Source: Desulfobacteraceae bacterium (GTDB taxonomy: Bacteria; Desulfobacterota; Desulfobacteria; Desulfobacterales; Desulfosalsimonadaceae). From it: a stretch of 64,000 bases of DNA. Below are positions 34,434 through 43,377 of the stretch, piece by piece. Position numbers and translations under genes: made by a program. Within the stretch, counting starts at the first letter, position 1; every line of letters starts with the position of its first letter. The DNA lies in contig JAABSH010000012.1 of assembly GCA_011390465.1 (NCBI GenBank), forward strand, positions 23,695 through 87,694, in the 5' to 3' direction. The notes under the pieces were generated by a model that searched no databases, had not been told where the DNA came from, and saw only the letters and a list, made by a program, of their open reading frames with translations.

Positions 34434-34871
34434 ATGAATCAGGTTGTTTCAAAATCGAATTTGTTTGCATTATTCATTGCGGTATTATTCATGACAGGTG
34501 GCTGTCAATCCTTTTTGTTTCAGCCAATTTCCGCGGAAGAGGCGATTGAAAATCGGGTCGTGGAAATGATGAGTGCGCGTGTGAATGGCGATTGGGGCAG
34601 AGTATATAAATATTTGTGCCCGGAATACAAAAATGCCGTTTCCAAAGAAAGTTTTATGGCCAAGCCAAGAAATATGTTATTCCGCAATTTTAATGTGGAG
34701 TCTGTCGAAATGGATTCTTCGGCTGAAAAAGCAACTGTCATTGTTTCGTATGACATGACGGTGATGAGTTATGAGGTTCCGGACCAGCGCGAGACTCAAA
34801 AATGGATAAGAAAAGGTGGAAACTGGTACTTTGTGATAAAGAATGTGTCACCTTTTGGGGGTGTTGATTAA
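34434..34871 (+). CDS. Small lipoprotein, NTF2/DUF4878-like
   Basis: 145 residues. The signal peptide ends in a lipobox-like LFMTGGC, so it should be lipid-anchored. The mature part (EEAIENRVVEMMSARVNGDWGRVYKYLCPEYKN ... WIRKGGNWYFVIKN) has the helix-then-curved-sheet pattern of NTF2-like DUF4878 proteins, ending in a W-x-I-x-K-x-G-G-x-W-Y-F motif. A ribosome-binding site AAGGAAA is upstream. It is 34 bp after the transglutaminase-like gene and is closed by a bidirectional terminator. Its role with the neighbouring secreted proteins is unknown. Confidence 0.75.
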   Translation: MNQVVSKSNLFALFIAVLFMTGGCQSFLFQPISAEEAIENRVVEMMSARVNGDWGRVYKYLCPEYKNAVSKESFMAKPRNMLFRNFNVESVEMDSSAEKATVIVSYDMTVMSYEVPDQRETQKWIRKGGNWYFVIKNVSPFGGVD

Positions 34872-34933
34872 AATCAGCACAGTAGTAAGACGGGAGACCA
34901 AGCAGTCCTTATTGCAACTGGTTTTTAGGAAAT

Positions 34934-34963
34934 AAAAAGAGCCGCCGAATGGCGGCTCTTTTT
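34934..34963. terminator. Bidirectional rho-independent terminator
   Basis: Perfect 13-bp stem aaaaagagccgcc / ggcggctcttttt with loop gaat. It serves the lipoprotein gene (plus) and the convergent PKD/rhodanese gene (minus), whose stop is 31 bp away. Confidence 0.93.
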
Positions 34964-34993
34964 ATTTCTGGTGTGTTTAATGTTATAAAGAAA

Positions 34994-37570
34994 TTAATGC
35001 AAAGAAGAGATAAAGCATCCACTGCTGCCTCCGCCGCCTGTCCGTACACGGACATCTACTTCATCTGTATCTGTTTTTCCACTGTAGTCTGTGACGGTGA
35101 GAGAAAAAGAGAGGATGTCTTTATCGTTTATCTGGTCTGGGACGGTAAATTCAGGTTGTTTTGCCGAAGCATCTGACAGGGACACCGGCTCTCCCTGGGT
35201 CTGTTGCCAGAAATAATTTGCAATCCCGTCATCCGGATCAGAAGAACCGGAACCATCCAGAACAACTGTTCCCCCTTTTTTAACTTCCTGATCAATTCCC
35301 GCATTAGCGGTGGGTGCGATTTCTGATTTTCGGACCACAATTTTTACCTGGTCTGATCCGTAGAGACCTGTTGCATCAATGACTGTCAGTTCAAATATCA
35401 GCTGGGCGGTTTCTTCAGTAATAACCGGTGCGGTAAACCTGGGAGAAAAACTGGCTGCCCGTGATAATGTGACATCTGGACCACTGACCTGAATCCAATG
35501 GTATGATTGAACTTGGCCATCCGCATCAAAAGAAGCAGACCCGTCTAAAATAATTTTCCAGCCCTCGTAAACAGGGTTTTGATCCGTTCCGGCATCAGCC
35601 GTTGGCGGATCACCTGCATCATTCACGGTGACAGTCATTGTATCCACGCTCTGGGATCCGGAAGGATCTGTGACCGTCAATCGAAATTCAAGTGTCATGT
35701 TACCGGAAACAACTTCCGGGGCAGTAAAAGAGGGTTTTTTTTCTGTCGGGCTTGAAAGACGAACGTTAGCGCTTCCACCCACCTGGGTCCAGGCAAAATT
35801 GATGCTTTCCCTATCCGGATCATGAGAGCCGGATCCGTCTAGTTGAACCGGTTGGGTCTCAAGAACGGTCTGGTCAGGTCCAGCGTTTGCTACCGGCGGT
35901 GTGTTGTTTTGAGTGACAAGGATGGTAACCTCGGCAGAATCCGAAAGTCCGCCTTTATCTGTCACGGTCAGCCGGAAAATCAGTTCAGCCTCCGGTGTGT
36001 CAATATCCGGCGCAGAGAAACGGGCGATTTGAAATGTTGCGTCTTTTATGGTCACTGCCGGGCCGGAAGTCTGTTCCCACAACCAGGAATTGATACCGTC
36101 ATCCCGGTCCCAGGAGGCAGAGCCGTCTAAAGTAACAGTGGCTTTTTCCGGCGCGGATTGAAACGTACCCGCATCCGCCACCGGTTCCGAATTTGCCCAG
36201 GTGACGTTTATTTTGACGCTGTCTGTATCCTGATTGCCCTGGGTATCCGTTACCGTAAGGTAAATCATCAGGTCTTCACCGCCAGGATTTACGTAAGGAG
36301 TTGTTAAGAAAGGTTTTTGAGCATCAGAATTGTCAAATCTTACATCTTTATCACCGTCATAGAACCAGTTATAGGTCAGTGCGTCCTCTTTTGCCGTCTT
36401 GGAACCGGAGCCGTCCAACTGAACCTGAATGCTTTCCGCAGCCGTTGTATCGTCCCCAGCCAAGGCCATGGGCGGTAAGGAACATTCACAACTAAATTTG
36501 TCGTTTACTGTCTCATATCCGTTTTTGATCCAGGCATCAAGCCCGCCGGCCATGTGGTGGACGGCGGAGAATCCATTCTCGGCCATGAGAACAGCAGCAT
36601 AGCCGCTATTTTTTTCATCCTGGTCATAGAGGATAATCGAAAAATCTTCAAAACCGAGAAATCGTTCTATGTTTATGGTGCTGAAGACACCCTCCCACTC
36701 CGTATTTTCAGCACATAAAATGTGGCTGGCATTAAAATCAAGAGGATCACTGACATCCACCACAATAATGGCCGGATTTTCATCCAGCATTTTTTTGGCT
36801 TCTGCCGGGGTGATATCTGTCGGCTCATAAAGCGGCGGCGGCGGAACATCCACATGTGCATAACCGGAATCCGGGGCGCTGAAAGGACTGTCGCCATACT
36901 GGTTTTCAGCCCTGACCCAATAATAATAAACATTATCGCCATAAGTACGCGTGTCTGTGTATGTGGTGGCCGATGTGTTTGCAAGCCAGCTTTTTTCGCC
37001 CTGCCTTGAATCCGCCCAGTACACTGAATAAGAAGCTGCGCCTCCCGCAATATCCCATGTTATGAGGACTTTTTCTGTTTCCGTGCCGTCTGTTGCCAAA
37101 ACATTTTCCGGGGCTTGCGGAGGAGCTGCCACGGCTTCAAAATAAGCGGTTATTTCTCGTGGGTCATCGTAAGTCACATCATCATGTCCGTCATAAAGCA
37201 AAAATGTATTTGCGAAGGATATAAGACTGGATGTTTTATCCGTTCTCTCATCGAGATCTGATGGCCAGTAATTAAAATCCCAGTATCGGAATTGAAAGCC
37301 GTTTTTGGGTATGGCCGTCAGTGTAACAATTTCATTGCTGTGAAAGCAGGTATATGTTTCAGAAGGATAGGAGGTCGGTGTCTTGTAATCGCCTGACGAG
37401 CCCTGCAAGGTAATATTTCCGGCATTTTTAGGGCTGACATTCACGGTCAGCGGTGGGCCGCCTCAGGCTCCTTTTGCCGGCAGAGGATGGATAAGAATAC
37501 TTCCCAAAAGCATTAATGCTGCAAGAAAAAGAGGTAACACACGAGAAAAATTGTATAATTGGTTTTTCAT
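34994..37570 (-). CDS. Secreted FN3-rhodanese-PKD protein with in-frame UGA (candidate selenoprotein)
   Basis: The ORF track lists 34994-37444, starting at a GTG without a ribosome-binding site. Reading upstream in the same frame gives ATG 37570 with GGAG six bases before it and a 35-residue signal peptide MKNQLYNFSRVLPLFLAA... ending HPLPAKGA. One TGA (codon 36) then precedes GGPPLTVNVSPKNAG. A SECIS-like hairpin follows. The full protein would be 858 residues: an N-terminal beta region, an FN3 domain (PPQAPENVLATDG), a rhodanese domain (AKKMLDENPAIIVVDVSDPLDFNASHI) whose active loop LYDQDEKNSGY lacks the catalytic cysteine, five PKD/Ig-like repeats with LDGSGS motifs, and a tail GGGGSSGCFISSLH. 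Alternative: a nonsense-mutated or misread gene. Confidence 0.7.
37433..37451 (-). promoter_or_regulatory. Candidate bacterial SECIS hairpin
   Basis: In mRNA sense GCUGAC-CGUGAAU-GUCAGC: a perfect 6-bp stem and 7-base loop whose second and third bases are GU. The stem begins 11 bases after the in-frame UGA and the loop 17 bases after it. Both distances fit the known bacterial SECIS layout (loop 16-37 bases downstream, G among its first two bases). Confidence 0.55.
37463..37465 (-). other. In-frame TGA between signal peptide and mature protein
   Basis: The only stop codon between ATG 37570 and the natural TAA end at 34994. The flanking codons encode PAKGA before and GGPPL after it. A cysteine here would sit exactly at a signal-peptidase boundary. 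Confidence 0.85.
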
Positions 37571-37820
37571 TAAAATCTCCATTTTTATGTTTTATTTGAG
37601 GATAAGTATTTGATTTTTTATCGTATAGGGTATTAACTTCTTTTTTCAGTATATTGATTCACATTGTGTCGCGTGCTGAAGTTTGTAAAGAAAGGCTTAT
37701 GTCTGTCACGCATAAAATTATCGAAAACCTATCACAATGTGACAGTTAGTCAATAAAAAAATGTTTGCCATTGAGCGATGACAGAATTGTGTCCACTGAG
37801 CCGTTCCAAAGAGATGCGTA
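37571..37820. other. Gap upstream of the PKD gene
   Basis: 250 bp between two minus-strand genes. It should contain the promoter for the PKD/rhodanese gene. An inverted repeat CTGTCAC (37698-37704) / GTGACAG (37739-37745), 34 bases apart, is visible and could be an operator pair. No gene is seen. Confidence 0.4.
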
Positions 37821-39719
37821 TCAATAAAATTTAGAGAGGTTAAGGAGGACATCCGATCGGCAGGATGCAAACCGTGGATCTTTTTCAATAAATTCCATTG
37901 CTTTGTCAAACCCTTTCTGCTGTGCCCGATAAATCCATCGGGCTGCGTTTTTTGGTTTGCTTTTCATCGCCCAGATAGCCCCGATAAGGTAATCGACGTT
38001 CGGATAAATATCCGGTTTGATGGTAACTGCCAGCATTAAATGATCCATTGCCTTGTCAGGCTGGTTTAAATCCAGGTATGCCTTACCCAAATTATAATGC
38101 GTGTCAGGTTGTTCATTGTCGATCTGCACAGCCTTTTCAAAATATCGAATTCCTTTTTCGATTTGGTTTTGTTTCATATAGACCACCGCAAGGTTGTTAT
38201 GCGCCTCGGCAAATCGCGGAAGCCGTTCAATGCTTTGAAGAAAAAGGGCTTCCGCCTTCTTGAAGCTGCCTCTCTGGACATAAATTTTTCCCAGATTGCA
38301 ATAAGGCCATGCGTAAGATGGAGAGGCTGCAATGGCATTTTTAAATGCGGCAAAGGCAGCCTGCTGGTTGCCGTTTAAGAAAAGCGCATCACCGTAATTA
38401 TTCCAGGCTCTTGCATTGTGAGGCGCTTTTTTTGCTGCATCCTGCCACAACAAAAATTCACTTTGCCAGATCTGTGTTCTTATGAAAATACTGATGGCGA
38501 AAATTAAAAATACTCCGATTGAAATAAAAAGAGCTAATACTTTCTGGCTTTGCGCGAATTTGAGCATTAAAAAAGCGAAAATCATACAGATCCCTGGCAA
38601 TGCCAGGTACACCCGGTGTTCAAACATGGCGTCCCGGATCGGCAGAATGCTTGATTCCACGGAAAGGGCGATAAAAAACCAGAAGATCCCAAAAGAGATA
38701 ATTTTGAATTTTCTGGCATATATTACAGACAGGATCAACAGAATAAGAAGAATTAAGCATGCGTAGGGTGTGAAGCCATGAAAAAATTCATTTTTCATGG
38801 GATAGCCATGGTCAATATTCAATCCGTTGGGAAATGCGATCAGGCGCATATATAAAAGGATAACGGTGAACTGTGTCATTAGATACTGCCAGCGGGAGAC
38901 TTCCGTGGTTTCACGGGTCAGGCGGTCGATACGCTGCAAAACACCGGTAAGGTTACCCCCGAACGTTCCCGCAAGCCAGGCAAAGCAAAGAACCAGGAAA
39001 CTGATTATTATGAGCAGAATTGCAATTTTTTTTATCTCTCTGGAACGAAAATCCGTAAAAATCATTAATTCTATCATTAAAATCATTAATGGCAGACTGG
39101 CGGCGTTTTTTTTGGATAAAAAAGCCATCATTGCAAACAGGATACATAAGACAAAAAATAAAAAGGATTTGATGTTTTGAAGGTTTTCTTTTTGCAGCAT
39201 GCGGGCCTGGATATAGAAAATTGTGGACAGCAAATAAAAAAAGCAGGCCATCAGGGCCGCTCGCTGGGAAATATAGATGACAGCCTGGGACTGGATCGGG
39301 TGAAGGGCAAACAGACTCGCCGCGAAAAAAGGAGCCAGTCGCGCTACGGAAGCAAAAGTTTTGTCTGTTTTTTCTGTTTTCAGGGAAAGAGAGAAAATCT
39401 GGCGCGTCAGAAAAAAAACCAAAAATGTGTTCAAGAGATGAAAGAGCAGATTGGTGGCATGATAGATGCCGACATCCAGTCCGGCAATCTGATAGTTGAG
39501 CGCAAAACTGAGATTTACGAGCGGACGTGCGCTGAAAATTTCCCGAGCATCCAGAAAATTGGAAATATCCCTTATCTTGAGGCTTCTTTCCACCACCCGG
39601 GGATCGTCAAGAACAAACGGCGCATCCATGGCGTCAATGTAGGCGGCGATGACAACTGTCATGAGCAGCAGCAAAAAGACAGATTGACGAAAAAACTGAT
39701 GAATTTTAAAGGATACCAT
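37821..39719 (-). CDS. TMTC-like polytopic membrane protein with C-terminal TPR repeats
   Basis: 632 residues. The N-terminal about 400 residues hold ten or more membrane helices with a first luminal loop FVLDDPRVVERS, like the D-D/E motif of GT-C transferases, then HATNLLFHLLNTFLVFFLTRQIF and FALHPIQSQAVIYISQRAALMACFFYLLS, which are typical of TMTC-type proteins. The C-terminus has about five TPRs (ARAWNNYGDALFLNGNQQAAF, AEAHNNLAVVYMKQNQIEKGI, PDTHYNLGKAYLDLNQPDKAM). Such proteins transfer sugars from lipid carriers to exported proteins. It faces away from the glycan locus across a 200-bp gap, so it may glycosylate envelope proteins or the surface proteins next door. The ribosome-binding site is weak. 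Confidence 0.8.
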   Translation of the reverse strand: MVSFKIHQFFRQSVFLLLLMTVVIAAYIDAMDAPFVLDDPRVVERSLKIRDISNFLDAREIFSARPLVNLSFALNYQIAGLDVGIYHATNLLFHLLNTFLVFFLTRQIFSLSLKTEKTDKTFASVARLAPFFAASLFALHPIQSQAVIYISQRAALMACFFYLLSTIFYIQARMLQKENLQNIKSFLFFVLCILFAMMAFLSKKNAASLPLMILMIELMIFTDFRSREIKKIAILLIIISFLVLCFAWLAGTFGGNLTGVLQRIDRLTRETTEVSRWQYLMTQFTVILLYMRLIAFPNGLNIDHGYPMKNEFFHGFTPYACLILLILLILSVIYARKFKIISFGIFWFFIALSVESSILPIRDAMFEHRVYLALPGICMIFAFLMLKFAQSQKVLALFISIGVFLIFAISIFIRTQIWQSEFLLWQDAAKKAPHNARAWNNYGDALFLNGNQQAAFAAFKNAIAASPSYAWPYCNLGKIYVQRGSFKKAEALFLQSIERLPRFAEAHNNLAVVYMKQNQIEKGIRYFEKAVQIDNEQPDTHYNLGKAYLDLNQPDKAMDHLMLAVTIKPDIYPNVDYLIGAIWAMKSKPKNAARWIYRAQQKGFDKAMEFIEKDPRFASCRSDVLLNLSKFY

Positions 39720-39919
39720 TGGAAGTTATTACTGCTCAATTGTGTGGGGGTTAATAAATTTTGATTAAATTATTGAGGATTACGCGAAATATCAAGTATT
39801 TTTATTGAAACATGCCGAAGGTTATGCCATAAGGGAAAGCTGATAAATTGAAGGATTTTATGTGTCAGAGGTCTCTATGCTTTCGACATGCGCCAGCCCG
39901 TCATTTTTGTCTTTAGGAC
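39720..39919. other. Divergent intergenic region before the glycan locus
   Basis: 200 bp, AT-rich, between the TMTC-like gene (minus) and the first sulfotransferase (plus). Promoters for both should be here; no clear box was found by eye. Confidence 0.35.
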
Positions 39920-40897
39920 TTGGAAGGTTTCCAATCAACTGGACGCAGATTGTCCTTGAAACGTTTTTTTGGAATGGAAATGCAAACTTTTCCCACAGTT
40001 TTTCATATTACCCATCATAAAGCCGGATCCCAGTGGGTGGCGGAGATTCTAAAATATTGTGCTTTGGATCGATTCCAGCGTCCGGATGTTGATTTGTCTT
40101 TTTTTTACAATGTGCCGATCAAGCTGGAAACGGTTTATTTGACGGTTTATGTCCCCAAAAAAGATTTTAATCATATTACAGCAGCTCAGCCCTTGTTTTC
40201 AAGATCGGGGATAAAGTATGCGATAGTCCACCCGTCCGTTTATCTGAAAAACTGGATTAATTTTCGCAGAAAAGAAATGCCTTGCAGACATTTCGTGGTG
40301 ATTCGTGATCTCAGAGATACGCTGGTGTCTTTATATTTCAGCTGGAAAATCAGTCATGCGTTTCATTTTCCGTGGCAATTTAAATCCCGTGAAATATTGA
40401 ATAAGGTATCCGTGGAACAAGGATTGGCCGCCTGGATTGGAGATGGTGAACGATCAGTATATAATGGTCTGTTGGATCCGCCTTTTCTGAGAAAACATTA
40501 TGACCGCATGAATAATGCCGATGAAAACGGTATCATGGCTTTTTTGCAAAATATTCTTGATTATATCGCAGATATTCAGGCCTCATGGATGAATGATGAT
40601 GCATTGATGATTCGATATGAGGATCTTATCTCCGATGAAATAGGTGGTTTTGAAAAAATTGTGGATCACTGCCAGATACCGGTCAGTCGTGAACGACTGC
40701 ATGAGATTATTCATTATAACCGGTTTGAAACTGTTACGGGGAGGCATCCCGGTGAAGAAGATGTTCAGGCCCACCAGCGGAAGGGCATCTCCGGAGACTG
40801 GCGCAATTATTTTTCTCTGTCTGTGAAAGAAAAGTTTAAATCACGCTTTGGCGATGTTTTGATTAAAACCGGATATGAATCTGATTTAAACTGGTAG
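39920..40897 (+). CDS. Sulfotransferase A
   Basis: PAPS-dependent sulfotransferase fold. The 5'-phosphosulfate loop is FHITHHKAGSQWVAEIL and the 3'-phosphate motif is FVVIRDLRDTLVSLYFSW; a late RKGISGDWRNYF resembles the RKGxxGDWKNxF PAPS-binding motif of cytosolic sulfotransferases. It is a close paralogue of the gene at 51729, with the same ending pattern TGYExDxxW. It carries about 60 extra residues, mainly between the two PAPS motifs. The start is uncertain: TTG 39920 gives an N-terminus aligned to the paralogue, while ATG 39974 is safer by codon. It probably sulfates the polysaccharide built by the downstream genes; the acceptor is unknown. Confidence 0.85.
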   Translation: MEGFQSTGRRLSLKRFFGMEMQTFPTVFHITHHKAGSQWVAEILKYCALDRFQRPDVDLSFFYNVPIKLETVYLTVYVPKKDFNHITAAQPLFSRSGIKYAIVHPSVYLKNWINFRRKEMPCRHFVVIRDLRDTLVSLYFSWKISHAFHFPWQFKSREILNKVSVEQGLAAWIGDGERSVYNGLLDPPFLRKHYDRMNNADENGIMAFLQNILDYIADIQASWMNDDALMIRYEDLISDEIGGFEKIVDHCQIPVSRERLHEIIHYNRFETVTGRHPGEEDVQAHQRKGISGDWRNYFSLSVKEKFKSRFGDVLIKTGYESDLNW

Positions 40898-40928
40898 TGA
40901 AAAAATATTACATAAATTTTATATAACT

Positions 40929-41432
40929 ATGTTTAGGAAGCTATCTTTATATTTGTATACTGCTATCAGTCACTGGCTTTCGGCACAGAAAGACCGGCAG
41001 CTAAAAGCGGCCATGCATTTTTGCGGCAAAGATGTGACGTTGTATCATCCGGTGATTTTTTATGGGGCGGAAGCGTTGGATGTAGGGGACAATACATCTG
41101 TGGCACCATACGTGCATATGTGGTGCGGCGGCCGGGTCATTATCGGCGCCCGGTGCATGATCGGCAGCCATACCGCCATTACGTCCCTGACCCATGATTA
41201 TGATGCGCCGGAAATGTGGAAAACAATTAAAGCTGCGCCGGTGATTATCGGTGATGATGTGTGGATTGGGTCGCATGCGGTGATATTACCTGGAGTGAAG
41301 ATCCAAAATGGCGCTGTAATAGGCGCGGGAAGTATTGTTTCCAGGGATGTGCCGGAAAATGCTGTGGTATATGGAAGTCCGGCAGCAGTTCAGGCGTATC
41401 GACAAATTTCAGATGTAAAAAAACAGGCGTAA
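40929..41432 (+). CDS. Left-handed beta-helix acyltransferase (hexapeptide repeat)
   Basis: 167 residues with hexapeptide repeats: VGDNTSVAPYVHMWCGGRVIIGARCMIGSHTAITSLTHDY, then APVIIGDDVWIGSHAVILPGVKIQNGAVIGAGSIVSRDVPENAVVYGSPA. The terminal GSPA motif and the His in TSLTHDY are typical of WbbJ/maltose-O-acetyltransferase-like enzymes, so sugar O-acetylation is the likely reaction. It lies between sulfotransferase A and a glycosyltransferase in the same direction. Confidence 0.9.
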   Translation: MFRKLSLYLYTAISHWLSAQKDRQLKAAMHFCGKDVTLYHPVIFYGAEALDVGDNTSVAPYVHMWCGGRVIIGARCMIGSHTAITSLTHDYDAPEMWKTIKAAPVIIGDDVWIGSHAVILPGVKIQNGAVIGAGSIVSRDVPENAVVYGSPAAVQAYRQISDVKKQA

Positions 41433-41446
41433 TGGAGTTATAATAC

Positions 41447-43354
41447 ATGGGAGCGATCAGCTTCTCCATTGATAAAGATCTTGTGGAGTTTTTCAGCCGG
41501 CATCTGCCGTTTGATGTTTTTGTTGAAACCGGAACGTATAAAGGTGATTCCATTGACCGCGTCAAACCCTATTTCAAAGCGTTTTATTCCGTGGAGCTGT
41601 CTGAATATTATGCTGATTTTGCAAGGGATCGGTTTTTAAAAGATCCGATGGTGCAGATTGTTTGTGGCAATGCGCCTGATGAGATCCGGCGGCTTCAGTC
41701 TGAGATAAAAGACAGATCGGTTTTGTATTGGCTGGATTCCCACTGGTGCGATGCCCAGGCCACACAAGGAAAGACCTCCCAGTGCACGTTGGCGGGGGAA
41801 CTCAAGGCTATTGAGAACCTCAACAAAAACAGTGTGATATTGATTGATGATGCCCGCCTTTTTTTAAGCCCTCCCGGCCCCCCGCATGATTATACCCAAT
41901 GGCCGAATCTGAATGAAATCATCCAGTTGTTGAAAGTAATATCCGGCAGCCATGAGTTGATGGTCTTGAATGACGTGTTGGTGTATTGTCCGGAGCATAT
42001 CAGGGAACATATTCGCAAATATGCTCATGAGAAGGGAGTTGACTGGCTGACCATTGCGGATATGTATCGGCAGACCGAGGCGCTTCTGGCTGAAATAGAG
42101 GCGAAGGAAAAAGAAATTGCCTCCATTTCCCTTGAAAATAAAATCCTGGTAAAGGAAATTGAATCCAAGGAATCTGAAATCCAGCTAAAGCAGCATGAAA
42201 TCAAAAATATAGCATCTGTGGCGGACCAGCGACTCTTTGTCCTTCAGCAGTTTGAGGATGCCAAAGAGGCCATTCGTGTTGCCATGGCAGCGGAAAATGT
42301 AGAAAAACAGAAGCATATCGAAACACTGAAAGCGCTTTATGAAGAAAAAGACAGACATATTGCAAAAGTGGAGGCGATTTCCGAATCCCGGCTTCAGGTC
42401 ATTCAGGAGCAGGAAAACGCCATCAACGCGCTTCGCCGCCGCCGGATCAAAGACCGGCTTCGCCAATGGCTTCAGCCTCGTCTGGGACTGTTGTATCATT
42501 ATCCGCCCCGACCCTTGAAAATCCCTCCAAAATATTCCAGAGAACAGGAAAAGCAGTTTCCGCCCGGGGGATGGCCCCTGATATCCATTGTTACGCCTTC
42601 TTACAATCAGGCGGATTTTATTGAGCGGACCCTTCAAAGTGTTTTGGAGCAGCGTTATCCGAAGCTGGAGTATCTGATTCAGGACGGGGCATCGAATGAC
42701 GGTACTGTGGAAGTTCTTAAAGAATATGAAGATCAACTGGCGCGCTGGGAATCTGCTGAAGATGAAGGGCAATCCGATGCATTGAACAAAGGGTTTGCCC
42801 ATGCCACCGGCGCTGTCATGGCCTATCTGAATTCTGATGATCTGCTGCTGCCGGGGGCGCTTTATTATGTGGCTGATTATTTTGCCCGGCATCCGGAAGT
42901 GGATGTGGTGTATGGCCACCGGGTGCTGGTGGATGAATACAGCCAGGAGATCGGCCGCTGGGTCATGCCGCCTCATGATGATGCGGTGCTGTCCTGGGCG
43001 GATTACATTCCTCAGGAAACCATGTTCTGGCGGCGGGAAATCTGGGAAAAAGCCGGCGGTTTTATAGATAAAAATTTTAAATTTGCCATGGACTGGGATC
43101 TGATTTTACGATTTCGGGAAGCCGGTGCCAAAATTGTCTGTCTGCCCCGGTTTCTGGGGGCCTTCCGGGTGCACCCCCACCAGAAAACATCTGCGGAAAT
43201 TTCCAGCCAGGGGGATCGGGAAATGCAGCAGCTCAGAAAAAGAAGTCTTGGCCGTACCGTATCTGAGGCGGAAATTAATCAGAACATTAAAAAATATCTT
43301 ACCCGGCATGTGTTTTATCAGAAACTTTACCGGGCCGGGCTATTGAGATATTAA
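41447..43354 (+). CDS. Fusion of methyltransferase-like domain, coiled coil and GT2 glycosyltransferase
   Basis: 635 residues. Residues 1 to about 200 have a Rossmann methyltransferase-like start (PFDVFVETGTYKGDSIDRV, FYSVELSEYYADFARDRF, VLYWLDSHWCDAQAT, SVILIDDARLF). Residues about 205-330 form a long Glu/Lys-rich coiled coil. Residues about 375-590 are a family 2 glycosyltransferase: PLISIVTPSYNQADFIERTL, DGASNDGTVEVL, MAYLNSDDLLLPGAL (DxD-like SDD), MDWDLILRF. The methyltransferase-like part could modify the growing chain or set its length, but cofactor binding is not proven by sequence. Confidence 0.85.
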   Translation: MGAISFSIDKDLVEFFSRHLPFDVFVETGTYKGDSIDRVKPYFKAFYSVELSEYYADFARDRFLKDPMVQIVCGNAPDEIRRLQSEIKDRSVLYWLDSHWCDAQATQGKTSQCTLAGELKAIENLNKNSVILIDDARLFLSPPGPPHDYTQWPNLNEIIQLLKVISGSHELMVLNDVLVYCPEHIREHIRKYAHEKGVDWLTIADMYRQTEALLAEIEAKEKEIASISLENKILVKEIESKESEIQLKQHEIKNIASVADQRLFVLQQFEDAKEAIRVAMAAENVEKQKHIETLKALYEEKDRHIAKVEAISESRLQVIQEQENAINALRRRRIKDRLRQWLQPRLGLLYHYPPRPLKIPPKYSREQEKQFPPGGWPLISIVTPSYNQADFIERTLQSVLEQRYPKLEYLIQDGASNDGTVEVLKEYEDQLARWESAEDEGQSDALNKGFAHATGAVMAYLNSDDLLLPGALYYVADYFARHPEVDVVYGHRVLVDEYSQEIGRWVMPPHDDAVLSWADYIPQETMFWRREIWEKAGGFIDKNFKFAMDWDLILRFREAGAKIVCLPRFLGAFRVHPHQKTSAEISSQGDREMQQLRKRSLGRTVSEAEINQNIKKYLTRHVFYQKLYRAGLLRY

Positions 43355-43377
43355 GCCGTCAATTTGATTGAATCCCC

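Noticed and set aside
37442-37444. GTG 37444 as the true start of the PKD/rhodanese protein
   Set aside because: No ribosome-binding site at proper distance and no signal peptide for an evidently extracellular protein; upstream ATG 37570 has both. It would hold only if the upstream reading is a remnant.
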